NCBI GenBank assembly: GCA_023420415.1
Contig: JAEZWF010000028.1
Location: forward strand, 1 to 38,424
Length of the DNA stretch: 38,424 bases
Source: Actinomycetes bacterium
GTDB lineage: Bacteria > Actinomycetota > Actinomycetes > Actinomycetales > Dermatophilaceae
Direction: 5' to 3'
Position 1 is the stretch's first letter. Each line of letters begins with the position of its first letter. This document shows positions 7,573 to 18,230 of the stretch, one piece after another. The notes under the pieces were generated by a model that made no database searches, had not been told where the DNA came from, and saw only the letters and a list, made by a program, of their open reading frames with translations. The position numbers were made by a program, and so were the translations under genes.

Positions 7573-9264
7573 ATGTTGCGTCGTATTCTTTCCCTGGGCG
7601 TTGCGCACAAAATCACGGCGCTGGTGATCGCTGCGCTGATCCTTCTGGCGGCGATCATCACCGTCGCGCTGACCGCTTATGTGGGCCACTCGCTGGAGCG
7701 CATGGCGAAGGAGCGGCTGGAGCAGAACCTTTCCGTTCTCTATGCGGTGCTGAACCCGCGCCAGGATTCGTTCGTCCTGCGCGACGGCAAGCTGATGCTG
7801 GGCGACGTGATGATGGACGGCGACAACGACGTCCTTGATGCGGTGGTCGGCGCCGTGGGCGGCGTCGCCACCATCTTCAAGGGCGACGAGCGGGTCGCCA
7901 CCACCATCATGAAGGACGGCAAGCGCGCGGTCGGCACCAGGCTGGCGGCCGGGCCGGTCCACGACGCCGTGCTGCGCGACGGCTTTCGCTACAGTGGCGA
8001 GGCGGACGTGCTGGGCGAACGCTACATGGCGGTCTACGAACCGGTCTATGACGACGCGTCCAGCCGGGTGATCGGCATCCTGTTCGTGGGCGTGCGCGTC
8101 AGCGAGTTCCTGAGCGTCACCCGCACGGTGGCGGTCATTGCCGCGGCGATCGGCGGGGGGGCTGCGCTGGTGCTGTCGCTGGCCGCCTTCCTGGCCTTGC
8201 GCCGTATGTTGCAGCCGTTCGGCCCGCTGACCCGATTGATGGACGAGGCCACCCACGGCGCCTATCCCGACGACGTGCCCCATACCCGGCGCGGCGACGA
8301 ATTCGGCGCCCTGGCCCGCGCCATCGGCGCCTTCGGCGGGGCCATGCGCGCCGCCGAACGCCAGCGCCGCGACCAGGAAGCCCACGAGCGCGAGATCATC
8401 GCCCAGCGCCGCCGCGCCATGCTGGCCCTGGCCGACGGCATGGATGACGGCATCCGCGGCGCCATCGGGGCGATCCGTGATCAGGTCGCCGCCCTGACCG
8501 CCACCGCGCACTCGCTGCTGGGCGCCGCCGCGGCGACCAGCCACCGGGCCGAGGCGGTGGCCGGCGCGTCGCGCACCGCCAGCGCCAACGTGCAGACGGT
8601 GGCGGTCGCCACCGACCAGTTGACCAGTTCCAGCAGCGAGATCGGGCGCCAGGCCGAGCAATCCTCGGTGGTGGCGAACCAGGCGGCGGCCAAGACCGAG
8701 CAGGTGGGCCAGCAGATCGCAGCGCTGGTCGATGCCGCCGACCGCATCGACCAGGTGGTCGAACTGATCAGCTCCATCGCCAGCCAGACCAATCTTCTGG
8801 CGCTCAACGCCACCATCGAGGCGGCGCGGGCCGGCGAGGCCGGCAAGGGCTTCGCCGTGGTGGCGCACGAGGTCAAGAGCCTGGCCAACCAGACCGCGCG
8901 GGCAACCCAGGACATCGTCCAGCAGATCGCCACCATCCAGCAGGAAAGCCAGAAAACCGCCGGCGCCGTGGGCGAGTTCGGCGGCATCGTGGCGGGGGTG
9001 CGCCGCAGCGCCCAATCCATCGCCGTCGCCATCCACCAACAGCATGCGGCCATCGGCGAGATTTCGCGCAACGTGCAGATGGCCGCCACCGGCACCGACG
9101 ACATCGGCGGCCACATCGACGAGGTGTCCACCGGCGCCGCCGCCACCCGTTCGGCGGCCGAGGAGGTCGGCCGCGCCGCCCAGGCGCTGGACCGCGCCTC
9201 GGCCCAGATGGAGCATTCGGTGCGTGAGATGATCGAGCGCATCCGCCTGGACAACGCCGCCTGA
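7573..9264 (+). CDS. Methyl-accepting chemotaxis protein with a Cache-type sensor
   Basis: This 563-residue receptor has a membrane segment at about 14-35, a periplasmic domain of about 145 residues ending YMAVYEPVYD with VIGILFVGV before the second membrane segment (about 186-208), a HAMP domain, and an MA signalling domain with the tip SQTNLLALNATIEAARAGEA. The periplasmic part fits the Cache_3/Cache_2 fusion type, in which FVLRDGKLMLGD and AVYEPVYD are typical and small organic acids are common ligands. It should send chemotaxis signals to CheA/CheW. No chemotaxis operon is nearby, as is common for the many stand-alone receptors of magnetospirilla. A hairpin follows the stop. Confidence 0.92.
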   Translation: MLRRILSLGVAHKITALVIAALILLAAIITVALTAYVGHSLERMAKERLEQNLSVLYAVLNPRQDSFVLRDGKLMLGDVMMDGDNDVLDAVVGAVGGVATIFKGDERVATTIMKDGKRAVGTRLAAGPVHDAVLRDGFRYSGEADVLGERYMAVYEPVYDDASSRVIGILFVGVRVSEFLSVTRTVAVIAAAIGGGAALVLSLAAFLALRRMLQPFGPLTRLMDEATHGAYPDDVPHTRRGDEFGALARAIGAFGGAMRAAERQRRDQEAHEREIIAQRRRAMLALADGMDDGIRGAIGAIRDQVAALTATAHSLLGAAAATSHRAEAVAGASRTASANVQTVAVATDQLTSSSSEIGRQAEQSSVVANQAAAKTEQVGQQIAALVDAADRIDQVVELISSIASQTNLLALNATIEAARAGEAGKGFAVVAHEVKSLANQTARATQDIVQQIATIQQESQKTAGAVGEFGGIVAGVRRSAQSIAVAIHQQHAAIGEISRNVQMAATGTDDIGGHIDEVSTGAAATRSAAEEVGRAAQALDRASAQMEHSVREMIERIRLDNAA

Positions 9265-9273
9265 ACGGGCGAT

Positions 9274-9303
9274 GCCCGCCAGAGGGGCGAGCCTCTGGCG
9301 GGC
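9274..9303 (+). terminator. Hairpin after the Cache chemoreceptor
   Basis: A perfect 12-bp stem (9274-9285 and 9292-9303) begins 10 bases after the stop. No T-run follows. It lies between convergent genes and may help end transcription from both sides. Confidence 0.5.
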
Positions 9304-9324
9304 GTGCCGTCTCCGGCGGCGGCC

Positions 9325-9711
9325 TTAGCGCTGTTCGGCCTTGGCCACCTTGACCTCGGTGGTGAACTGCTTGACGCCGGCGGGGGTGTCCAGGAACAGG
9401 GTGACATTGGCGGTGCCGGTCTGCCAGTCGTCGCTGGTCACCAGCCGCACCTCGATATGGCGGCCCAGCAGCTTGTCGGCGCTTTCCAGCACCACCAGAT
9501 GGTGGGTGTTCTTGGGCATCACGGTCATGTCGGTGACGGTGCCGTGCACCGGCAGATGGACGTCCAGCGGCGGGTTGATCGCCTGGGTGACGCCGGCGAT
9601 GCCGGCCGCCTTGTGGTTCACCGCGTCGATGACGAGGTTCAGGTTCAGGCTGTAGCCCCCGGCCGGAACATTGACGCTCTCATAGGAAACCAGAAAAGTA
9701 CCAACGGCCAT
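9325..9711 (-). CDS. Small DUF1842-like protein of unknown function
   Basis: This 128-residue soluble protein has no signal peptide. The N-terminal TFLVSYESVNVPAGG, the central QAINPPLDVHLPVHGTVT and TVMPKNTHHLVVLE resemble what I remember of the DUF1842 family, beta-rich proteins of unknown role that often occur with DUF1843. No DUF1843 gene is seen next to it. The frame is open to 9789, but ATG at 9711 has a strong GGGGGAGAGAA ribosome site. It is transcribed alone, convergent with the chemoreceptor. I cannot assign a function, and the family name is from memory. Confidence 0.7.
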   Translation of the reverse strand: MAVGTFLVSYESVNVPAGGYSLNLNLVIDAVNHKAAGIAGVTQAINPPLDVHLPVHGTVTDMTVMPKNTHHLVVLESADKLLGRHIEVRLVTSDDWQTGTANVTLFLDTPAGVKQFTTEVKVAKAEQR

Positions 9712-9910
9712 GATTTCTCTCCCCCTTGGGTGGTGGCGTTTCCGCATTCGTCCGCGAAGCTGCGGACGTGTGAATGATCCGGCATTCACCCGTAAAAAGG
9801 GAAGAATCGGTTTGTGGCTTTCGTGTATGGAATTTTGACGAGTGTTGCGCGCATCTTTCCGTCGGCGCGCAACATTCCGCTACTCATGACGTCCGCCAAT
9901 GTTGGATCGC

Positions 9911-10618
9911 CTACTCGCCGCGCTCGATGCGTTCCAGCACCGGCCAGAATTCCAGGAACATGCGCTGGCGTTCGGCATCGTTGCGGCCGCCCTGGTCGGG
10001 GTGGAAGGCGCGGGCAAAGGCCCGCTTGGCCTCGCGGAAGCGGGGGTCGGGGGCGGAGGCGCCCTGGCCGACGGCCCCGGCACGGGCGCGGGTGATCTCC
10101 AGCGCTTCGGTCAGCATTTCCACCTTGTTCTCCGCCAGCCGTGCCCGTTCCTCGGCCTGGGCAGCGCGGGCCAGGGCTCGGTCCCGCTCGGCGCCGTCCG
10201 GGGAAGGCCGCTCGTCCTGCCGGCGGCGCAGATTGTCCAGCTTGGCCTCATAGGCTTTCTGCAATTGGGCGGTCAGGCGTTGCAACTCGGCCACCTTGTG
10301 CCGCTCGCGCGCCAGCGCCTTGTCCCCCTCGCGGCGGAGCGCGTCCGTCAGCCGCGCGATCTCGCGCTCGTAATTGCCGGCCAGTTGGGCAAGGTCGCCG
10401 CCGAACCGCTTGCGCCCGGACGCGCGCCACAGCCAATGGCGCAGGCAGCCCAGCGCCCGCGCCACCGCCGATCCCTGCGCCCGCGCCGCCGCCTGCGGTG
10501 GGGCGGGCGGCGCCGTGCCGTCGCCCGGCGCGGCCATCAGCCGCTCGGTCAGGGAAAAGGCGCGGGCCAGTTCGGCGTCGTCCTGCCGTTCGGCAGGGGC
10601 GGGGGAGGTCGGGTTCAT
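9911..10618 (-). CDS. Coiled-coil protein with a C-terminal J-like segment
   Basis: This 235-residue protein starts MNPTSPAPAER (the frame is open to 10672). After a Pro/Ala-rich lead come a basic stretch, a long charged helical region rich in Glu, Arg and Gln (about 90-185) that should form a coiled coil, and a C-terminal 45 residues with AKRAFARAFHPDQGG. The HPD tripeptide in a helix-turn-helix context is the signature by which J domains stimulate DnaK. Only the second half of a J domain seems present, so it may be a degenerate J protein. It is divergent from argG, with a gap of 155 bases. The partner is unknown. Confidence 0.72.
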   Translation of the reverse strand: MNPTSPAPAERQDDAELARAFSLTERLMAAPGDGTAPPAPPQAAARAQGSAVARALGCLRHWLWRASGRKRFGGDLAQLAGNYEREIARLTDALRREGDKALARERHKVAELQRLTAQLQKAYEAKLDNLRRRQDERPSPDGAERDRALARAAQAEERARLAENKVEMLTEALEITRARAGAVGQGASAPDPRFREAKRAFARAFHPDQGGRNDAERQRMFLEFWPVLERIERGE

Positions 10619-10773
10619 GGCGGAACTATGGGGCAAAAGCCCTGGGGCGAGAAGGCCGGACGATCGTCCCATCGGGCTGCGAATGGCGGGGCCGCGCTTC
10701 CTCCCCTTGCTCCCGCCGCCGCAACGCCTATACTTCGGCCCTTACGTTTTCCCATTTCCAAGGGCGATTTCCC

Positions 10774-11988
<1,215 letters not shown>

Positions 11989-12017
11989 GCCGCCGGCCCA
12001 TCGCCAGCCAAGACCGC

Positions 12018-12052
12018 AAGGGGCGGGAGGAAACTCCCGCCCCTTTTCCTTT
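12018..12052 (+). terminator. Rho-independent terminator of argG
   Basis: A perfect 12-bp stem (AAGGGGCGGGAG at 12018-12029, CTCCCGCCCCTT at 12034-12045) with a GAAA tetraloop, followed by TTCCTTT. It lies 30 bases after the argG stop. Confidence 0.9.
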
Positions 12053-12147
12053 GCCGGAAAATACGCATCGGGGGGTGGAAAGCGTGTGCCGGAATGCCGT
12101 TATGAATTCCAGCGGGCGCAACCCGCGATTTCCCCTGGGAGGGTTCC

Positions 12148-12519
12148 ATGACCATCCGCATGCTGGTTCTTTCCGTTGCGCTTGGGCTGCCGCTGGCCGC
12201 CCAGGCGGCGTCGGTGACGCAGGGCAATTCCGACAAGGGCACCGTGCTGACCGACGAGCGCGGCATGACGCTTTACACCTACGACAAGGACGAGACGGGC
12301 AAGAGCAATTGCGTGGATGCCTGTGCCCAGAACTGGCCGCCGCTGCTGGCCGATGCGGGCGCCAAGGTCACGGGCGAGTATTCCCTGGTCAAGCGCCCCG
12401 ACGGCGCCATGCAATGGGCCTATCGGGGCAAGCCGCTGTACCTGTGGAGCAAGGACACCAAGCCGGGCGAAACCACCGGCGACAACGTCAAGGAGGTCTG
12501 GCACCTGGCGCGGCCGTGA
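12148..12519 (+). CDS. Secreted Lipoprotein_15-type repeat protein
   Basis: This 123-residue protein has a signal peptide (hydrophobic residues 5-17, cleavage expected after AQA). The mature part has one full pair of the secreted repeat of PF03640: GTVLTDERGMTLYTYDKDE, then CVDACAQNWPPLLA, and a second copy with MQWAYRGKPLYLWSKDTKPG. Two cysteines could form a disulfide. Family members are periplasmic or surface proteins of unknown function (COG4315). GGGAGGG lies 6 to 12 bases before ATG. It is convergent with the outer-membrane gene at 12584 and shares a hairpin with it. Confidence 0.87.
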   Translation: MTIRMLVLSVALGLPLAAQAASVTQGNSDKGTVLTDERGMTLYTYDKDETGKSNCVDACAQNWPPLLADAGAKVTGEYSLVKRPDGAMQWAYRGKPLYLWSKDTKPGETTGDNVKEVWHLARP

Positions 12520-12524
12520 TGCGC

Positions 12525-12559
12525 GCGAAGCCTCCTGGCGCGCCGTCGGGAGGCTTCGC
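12525..12559. terminator. Hairpin between convergent genes
   Basis: A perfect 11-bp stem (GCGAAGCCTCC at 12525-12535, GGAGGCTTCGC at 12549-12559) lies between the convergent genes at 12148 and 12584. On the plus strand it is followed by a pyrimidine-rich tract (CTTCGCCTCTTTCC). It probably ends transcription of the plus-strand gene. Confidence 0.6.
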
Positions 12560-12583
12560 CTTCGCCTCTTTCCGCGCGTCCCC

Positions 12584-13492
12584 TCAGCGCAGCGGCAGCG
12601 ACACGTTCAGCCACACCTTGTCGCCGCCAAGCGTGTTGCGCGCCTCGATGTCGCGGGTGACGAAGGCGGTGATCCTGGCCGATCCCAGCGCATGGGACAC
12701 CAGCAGGCCGGCGGCCACCTGTTCCGCCGGGTCGGCGGTGGTGCCGCGAAACACCGCCGCGCCGCCTTCGTTGCGGTCCTCGGTCACCTGCTTCTGGAAA
12801 TAGGCCACCGGCCCCACCTCCCAGCCGCCCACTTTGCGGGTCAGGGTGGCGTTCGCGAACAGCTGATCGCCCGAACGGTAATGGGTGTCCGGGTTCTCGC
12901 TGTTGATGTCGTAGACCATGTGCAGCGAGGCGTTCCAGCCGTCTTTCGCCCAGGTCACGGCGACGCCCGGCTCCACCGTCCAAAAGGGCTGGCCGGGATT
13001 GATGGCGGCGTTGACGCTGTAGGTGCCCACCGGCACATAGACGCCCAATCCAGCGCCCAGGTGCCAGCCGTCGCCCAAGGCCCATGACAGGTCCAGGGGC
13101 TGGATCTTGGGATCGGCGATGCCCGAGGTGTGGTAGCGGCCAGGGCGGCCGGTGGCGGGCGAGGTGCGGGTGACGGTCATGTCCACCAGGGGGACGTTGA
13201 CGAACGCCTTGTACGCCCCGCCCAGCAGCGTCCAGCCCGGCACCCAGGTCAGTTGCAGCGCCTCGGACCGCACGGTGACGTGCTGGCCCAGCGCGCGGCC
13301 CCGATTGTCGCGCAATTCGGCATCGTACCACGCCAGCCGGTTCATCAGATAGAGGCCGGGCGGCGGGCTGACCGCGTTGGCAAGCCCCAGGGTCTGGCCG
13401 GGCGGAAATTGCGGCGCGATGCCCGGCTCGCGCGCCTGGGCCGCTGTGGACAGCAACAAGGCGGCCAGCGCCGCAAGCACGCGTCCTCTCAT
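12584..13492 (-). CDS. Outer-membrane protein, phenol MetA-pathway (COG4313) type
   Basis: This 302-residue protein has a signal peptide (RGRVLAALAALLLSTAAQA). The mature part alternates short beta strands with turns (YHTSGIADPKIQPLDLSW, GAGLGVYVPVGTYSVN) and ends in a strand with a charged final residue (VWLNVSLPLR), as outer-membrane barrels do. The LGVYVPVGTY and IADPKIQPL segments are typical of the MetA-pathway family (PF13557), thought to be outer-membrane porins for hydrophobic compounds. No aromatic-degradation genes are nearby. The next gene is on the same strand about 215 bases upstream, so it probably has its own promoter. Confidence 0.8.
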   Translation of the reverse strand: MRGRVLAALAALLLSTAAQAREPGIAPQFPPGQTLGLANAVSPPPGLYLMNRLAWYDAELRDNRGRALGQHVTVRSEALQLTWVPGWTLLGGAYKAFVNVPLVDMTVTRTSPATGRPGRYHTSGIADPKIQPLDLSWALGDGWHLGAGLGVYVPVGTYSVNAAINPGQPFWTVEPGVAVTWAKDGWNASLHMVYDINSENPDTHYRSGDQLFANATLTRKVGGWEVGPVAYFQKQVTEDRNEGGAAVFRGTTADPAEQVAAGLLVSHALGSARITAFVTRDIEARNTLGGDKVWLNVSLPLR

Positions 13493-13707
13493 GGGGTGCC
13501 CTCCCTCGCCTTTCCCGACGGGGTAGCGCGAAGGAGGGGGGCTTGCATTGACGATGGGCAGGTGGGCTTAGGGCGACGACCGCTCAATCTGGCGCAGAGC
13601 CGCGATCCGCCGCCATTAAGGCGGCGGCCACGCGCGCGGATTCGTGCGCCCGGCGACCGCCAGCCAAAAAACTGGACCAGCGGGCGTCACAATTGATGCA
13701 CGCTGGT

Positions 13708-15660
<1,953 letters not shown>

Positions 15661-15742
15661 GGCGAAGACTCCCCGGTTCGTTTTTTTTCAGTCTATTCCA
15701 GAAAGCGGCCGCCGCGCCACGTCCGGTGGCGGATGCGCCCCT

Positions 15743-16063
15743 TCAGGCGGGATAATCTCGCGCATGCAGTGCGGCCCGCGCCTTGGCGCGGTGTTCCTCG
15801 GTGATGTGGGGCAGAACCGCGCGCACGGCGGCGGTCAGCACGGCCAGGTCGTCGGCATAGCCCAGACCGGCCAGCAGATCGGGAACCACATCGAAGGGCA
15901 GCACGAAATAGGCCAGCGCTCCCATCAGGATGGCCTTGACCCGAAACGGGGTGGCGGGATCGCGGGCGCAGAACCACACCGCCACCGCCTGATCGACGAA
16001 GGGGACGCGGCCGGCGGTCTGCCGCACCTTGTCCCAGAAGCTCTTGGCGTCAACCATGTCCAT
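15743..16063 (-). CDS. DUF1232 (YkvA-like) membrane protein
   Basis: This 106-residue protein carries the DUF1232 core: PFRVKAILMGALAYFVLPFD, then VVPDLLAGLGYADDLAVL. The YFVLPFDVVPD motif with its acidic GYADDLAVL end is the family signature. The central part should enter the membrane once or twice. The function is unknown; some relatives appear in stress or membrane-adaptation settings. It lies between acetoacetyl-CoA synthetase and the Sel1 gene on the same strand with short gaps (82 and 57 bases), so it may be cotranscribed with the Sel1 gene. A second ATG at 16057 is possible. Confidence 0.85.
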   Translation of the reverse strand: MDMVDAKSFWDKVRQTAGRVPFVDQAVAVWFCARDPATPFRVKAILMGALAYFVLPFDVVPDLLAGLGYADDLAVLTAAVRAVLPHITEEHRAKARAALHARDYPA

Positions 16064-16120
16064 GCCACGCCATGTAGGCGCGCCATGGACCGGATCAAGG
16101 CGATCTCTGGGGGGAGGGGA

Positions 16121-17314
16121 TCAGTTGGCGCGCAGGTCCTGGGCGACCTGGCGGGCGCGGTTGAGCTGGCGCTGGTTCATGGCCTTGGCGACGCGGTCGC
16201 GGGCTTCCTCGGCCTGCTTGATGCCCCGGCCGGCGGCCAGGTCATAGGAGACCCAGGCGCGCACCGGGTCCTTGGTGCCGAAGCCCTGGCCCTTGGCGGC
16301 CAGATCGGCTAGTTGCATCAGCGCGTCCGGGTGGCCGCCGAACGCCGCCGCCGACAGCCAGTGCACCGCCTCGGACAGGTTGAACGGCAGGTCCATGCCG
16401 CCCAGGAACGCCATGCCCAGGGTGTATTGCGCCTCGGCGTGGCCCTGGCGGGCGGCCTCGCGCAGCCATTCCTCGCCTTCCACCATGCCCGGCCGCACCG
16501 GATCGGGCAGACGGTCGTCGCCGCCGGCCTGCACGGCCGCCGCGCGGGTGGGATAGAATTTGTCGCGCTCGGTGTTCTTGGCCTCGCGCTCGGGGTCCTT
16601 ATAGACCAGACGCCACGCGCCCGGCGCGGTCAGCAGCATGCGGCCCAGGCGATAGCGGGCCTCCGCGTCGCCGGCGATGGCGGCCTGTTCGTACCACTGG
16701 CGCGCCTTGGCGGGATCGGCGGGGATGCCCTGGCCGCGCTCGTAGGCCTGGCCCAGGGCCAGGACGGCCTTGGCGTCGCCGCTGGCGGCGGCGGCCTCCA
16801 GCCAGCCGGCGCCGGTGGCGCCGCCCAGGTCGTCGGTGTCGCCATTCAGGAACAGCGCGATGAAACGGGCCTTGGCCTGTTCGTCGCCCAGGCTGCCGGC
16901 GCGGAACCACCATAGCGCCGCCTGGGACAGGTCGCGCTTGAGGCCGTTGCCCTGTTCGTACATCTGTGCCAGTTCGGCGGCGGCGGCCTTTTCGCCGTTG
17001 CCGGCGGCAAGGGCGAACCACTGGGCCGCCTCGGCCGGGTTCTTCCTGGCGCCCTTGCCGTCGCGATAGGCCTGGGCCAGCCGGTACTGCGCCCCAGGCT
17101 CGCCGGCGGCGGCCTGCTGGGCCAGCGAGGGCTGGGCCGGAGCCTTTTGCGGCGGAGTCTTCTGCGCCTTCTGGCCTTGCGGCTTGGCGGGCTGCGCCTT
17201 GGTCGCGGGGGCTTTGGCGGCCGGGGGCGGAGTCTGCGCCAGGGCCGTGCTCGCGGTAAAAACGGCGAGCAGGGCGGCGGCGGCGGCAATCCTCATGGCA
17301 GGGGCGGCTTTCAC
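16121..17314 (-). CDS. Secreted Sel1-repeat protein
   Basis: This 397-residue protein starts with a signal peptide (MRIAAAAALLAVFTASTALAQ, M7-Q27) and a Pro/Lys/Ala-rich linker to about residue 65, then about six Sel1-like repeats. Typical units are AQYRLAQAYRDGKGARKNPA, AELAQMYEQGNGLKRDLSQA, VLALGQAYERGQGIPADPAK and AQYTLGMAFLGGMDLPFN. Sel1 repeats are pairs of antiparallel helices that bind other proteins; secreted ones often act in envelope assembly. An insertion of about 50 residues between repeats breaks the regular period near the middle. The partner is unknown. Confidence 0.88.
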   Translation of the reverse strand: MKAAPAMRIAAAAALLAVFTASTALAQTPPPAAKAPATKAQPAKPQGQKAQKTPPQKAPAQPSLAQQAAAGEPGAQYRLAQAYRDGKGARKNPAEAAQWFALAAGNGEKAAAAELAQMYEQGNGLKRDLSQAALWWFRAGSLGDEQAKARFIALFLNGDTDDLGGATGAGWLEAAAASGDAKAVLALGQAYERGQGIPADPAKARQWYEQAAIAGDAEARYRLGRMLLTAPGAWRLVYKDPEREAKNTERDKFYPTRAAAVQAGGDDRLPDPVRPGMVEGEEWLREAARQGHAEAQYTLGMAFLGGMDLPFNLSEAVHWLSAAAFGGHPDALMQLADLAAKGQGFGTKDPVRAWVSYDLAAGRGIKQAEEARDRVAKAMNQRQLNRARQVAQDLRAN

Positions 17315-17383
17315 ATCAGGCAGGAAATCACTGGCGGCATGATTCCATACAGCCCTGCGCCTGTAAATGGCCCCCCGTCGGGA

Positions 17384-17704
17384 TCAGCCCTGTCGCGCGG
17401 GCGGGGGCGCCATGCCCTGGGCGGCGGCATCGATCAGGTGGGCCAGCCGGATGTCGCGCTCGGTCAGGCCGCCGACGTCGTGGGTGGCCAGCACGATCTC
17501 GAGCTGGTTGTAGACGTTGCGCCATTCCGGGTGGTGGTTCAGCTTTTCCGCCGCCAGCGCCACGCGGGTCATGAAGGCGAAGGCCTCGGCGAAATCCTGG
17601 AAGCGGAAATCGCGGCAGATGGCGTCGCGCCCCTCGCATTCGCGCCAGTGCGGCAGGCCAAGAAGGGCGGTGGCGCGGGTGGTTCCGCTCAGTGCGATGG
17701 CCAT
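17384..17704 (-). CDS. phhB: 4a-hydroxytetrahydrobiopterin dehydratase (pterin carbinolamine dehydratase)
   Basis: This 106-residue protein has the family core: FRFQDFAEAFAFMTRVALAA, then EKLNHHPEWRNVYNQ and THDVGGLTERDIRLAHLID. The HHPEW and the later TH residues are the catalytic histidines. The enzyme dehydrates 4a-hydroxytetrahydropterin, recycling the cofactor of phenylalanine hydroxylase; some bacterial homologs serve other roles. No phenylalanine hydroxylase gene is in view, so the physiological link is open. The gene is divergent from the metallopeptidase gene at 17788, with a gap of 83 bases. Confidence 0.92.
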   Translation of the reverse strand: MAIALSGTTRATALLGLPHWRECEGRDAICRDFRFQDFAEAFAFMTRVALAAEKLNHHPEWRNVYNQLEIVLATHDVGGLTERDIRLAHLIDAAAQGMAPPPARQG

Positions 17705-17787
17705 GGCGGTGCGTGCTCCGTTGGATGTCCCTCTCCACTCTACTGGGGAGGCTTCACGCCCCGGTCAAGGCGGGGTAAGCTGAAGCC

Positions 17788-18201
17788 ATGTCACGAGTCA
17801 TCCCCCCGCACACCGTAGCGCCGACCCTGGAAGACCTGGAAACCATCGCCCAGGCGGCCTATGCCGAGATCCCGGACGAGCTGCGCTCGTACTGCGCCGA
17901 CGTGATCATCCGGGTCGAGGACTTCCCCGACGAGGAGACCGAGTCGGAAATGGGCCTGGAATCGCCCTTCGACCTGCTGGGCCTTTATCGCGGTGTCGCG
18001 CTGCCCCATGTCAGCTTCGGCGAGATGGCGCCGCGCGCCGACGTGGACATGATCTTCCTCTATCGCCGTCCGATCCTTGATTACTGGTGCGAGACGGGCG
18101 AAGACTTGACGAGTCTGGTGAAACACGTCCTCATTCACGAGATCGGTCACCACTTCGGCCTCAGCGACGACGACATGGAGCGCATCGAGGACGAAGCCTG
18201 A
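17788..18201 (+). CDS. Zincin-like metallopeptidase (PF06262 family)
   Basis: This 137-residue protein carries the zinc-binding motif HEIGHHFGLSDDDM near its C-terminus, in which HExxH plus a following Asp fits the small 'zincin-like, predicted metallopeptidase' family. The N-terminal LEDLETIAQAAYAEIPDELR and the middle FDLLGLYRG match that family. No signal peptide is present, so it is cytoplasmic. It lies 29 bases before the Lon-like protease gene on the same strand, which hints at linked roles in protein turnover. Substrates of the family are unknown. The ribosome site is weak. Confidence 0.9.
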   Translation: MSRVIPPHTVAPTLEDLETIAQAAYAEIPDELRSYCADVIIRVEDFPDEETESEMGLESPFDLLGLYRGVALPHVSFGEMAPRADVDMIFLYRRPILDYWCETGEDLTSLVKHVLIHEIGHHFGLSDDDMERIEDEA

Positions 18202-18230
18202 GGCGGCCGGTTTCGCCTGCCGGAGGTGCC

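Noticed and set aside
13493..13707. Small gene between the outer-membrane protein and acetoacetyl-CoA synthetase
   Set aside because: Short frames there have no ribosome site or conserved pattern; it looks like a plain promoter region.
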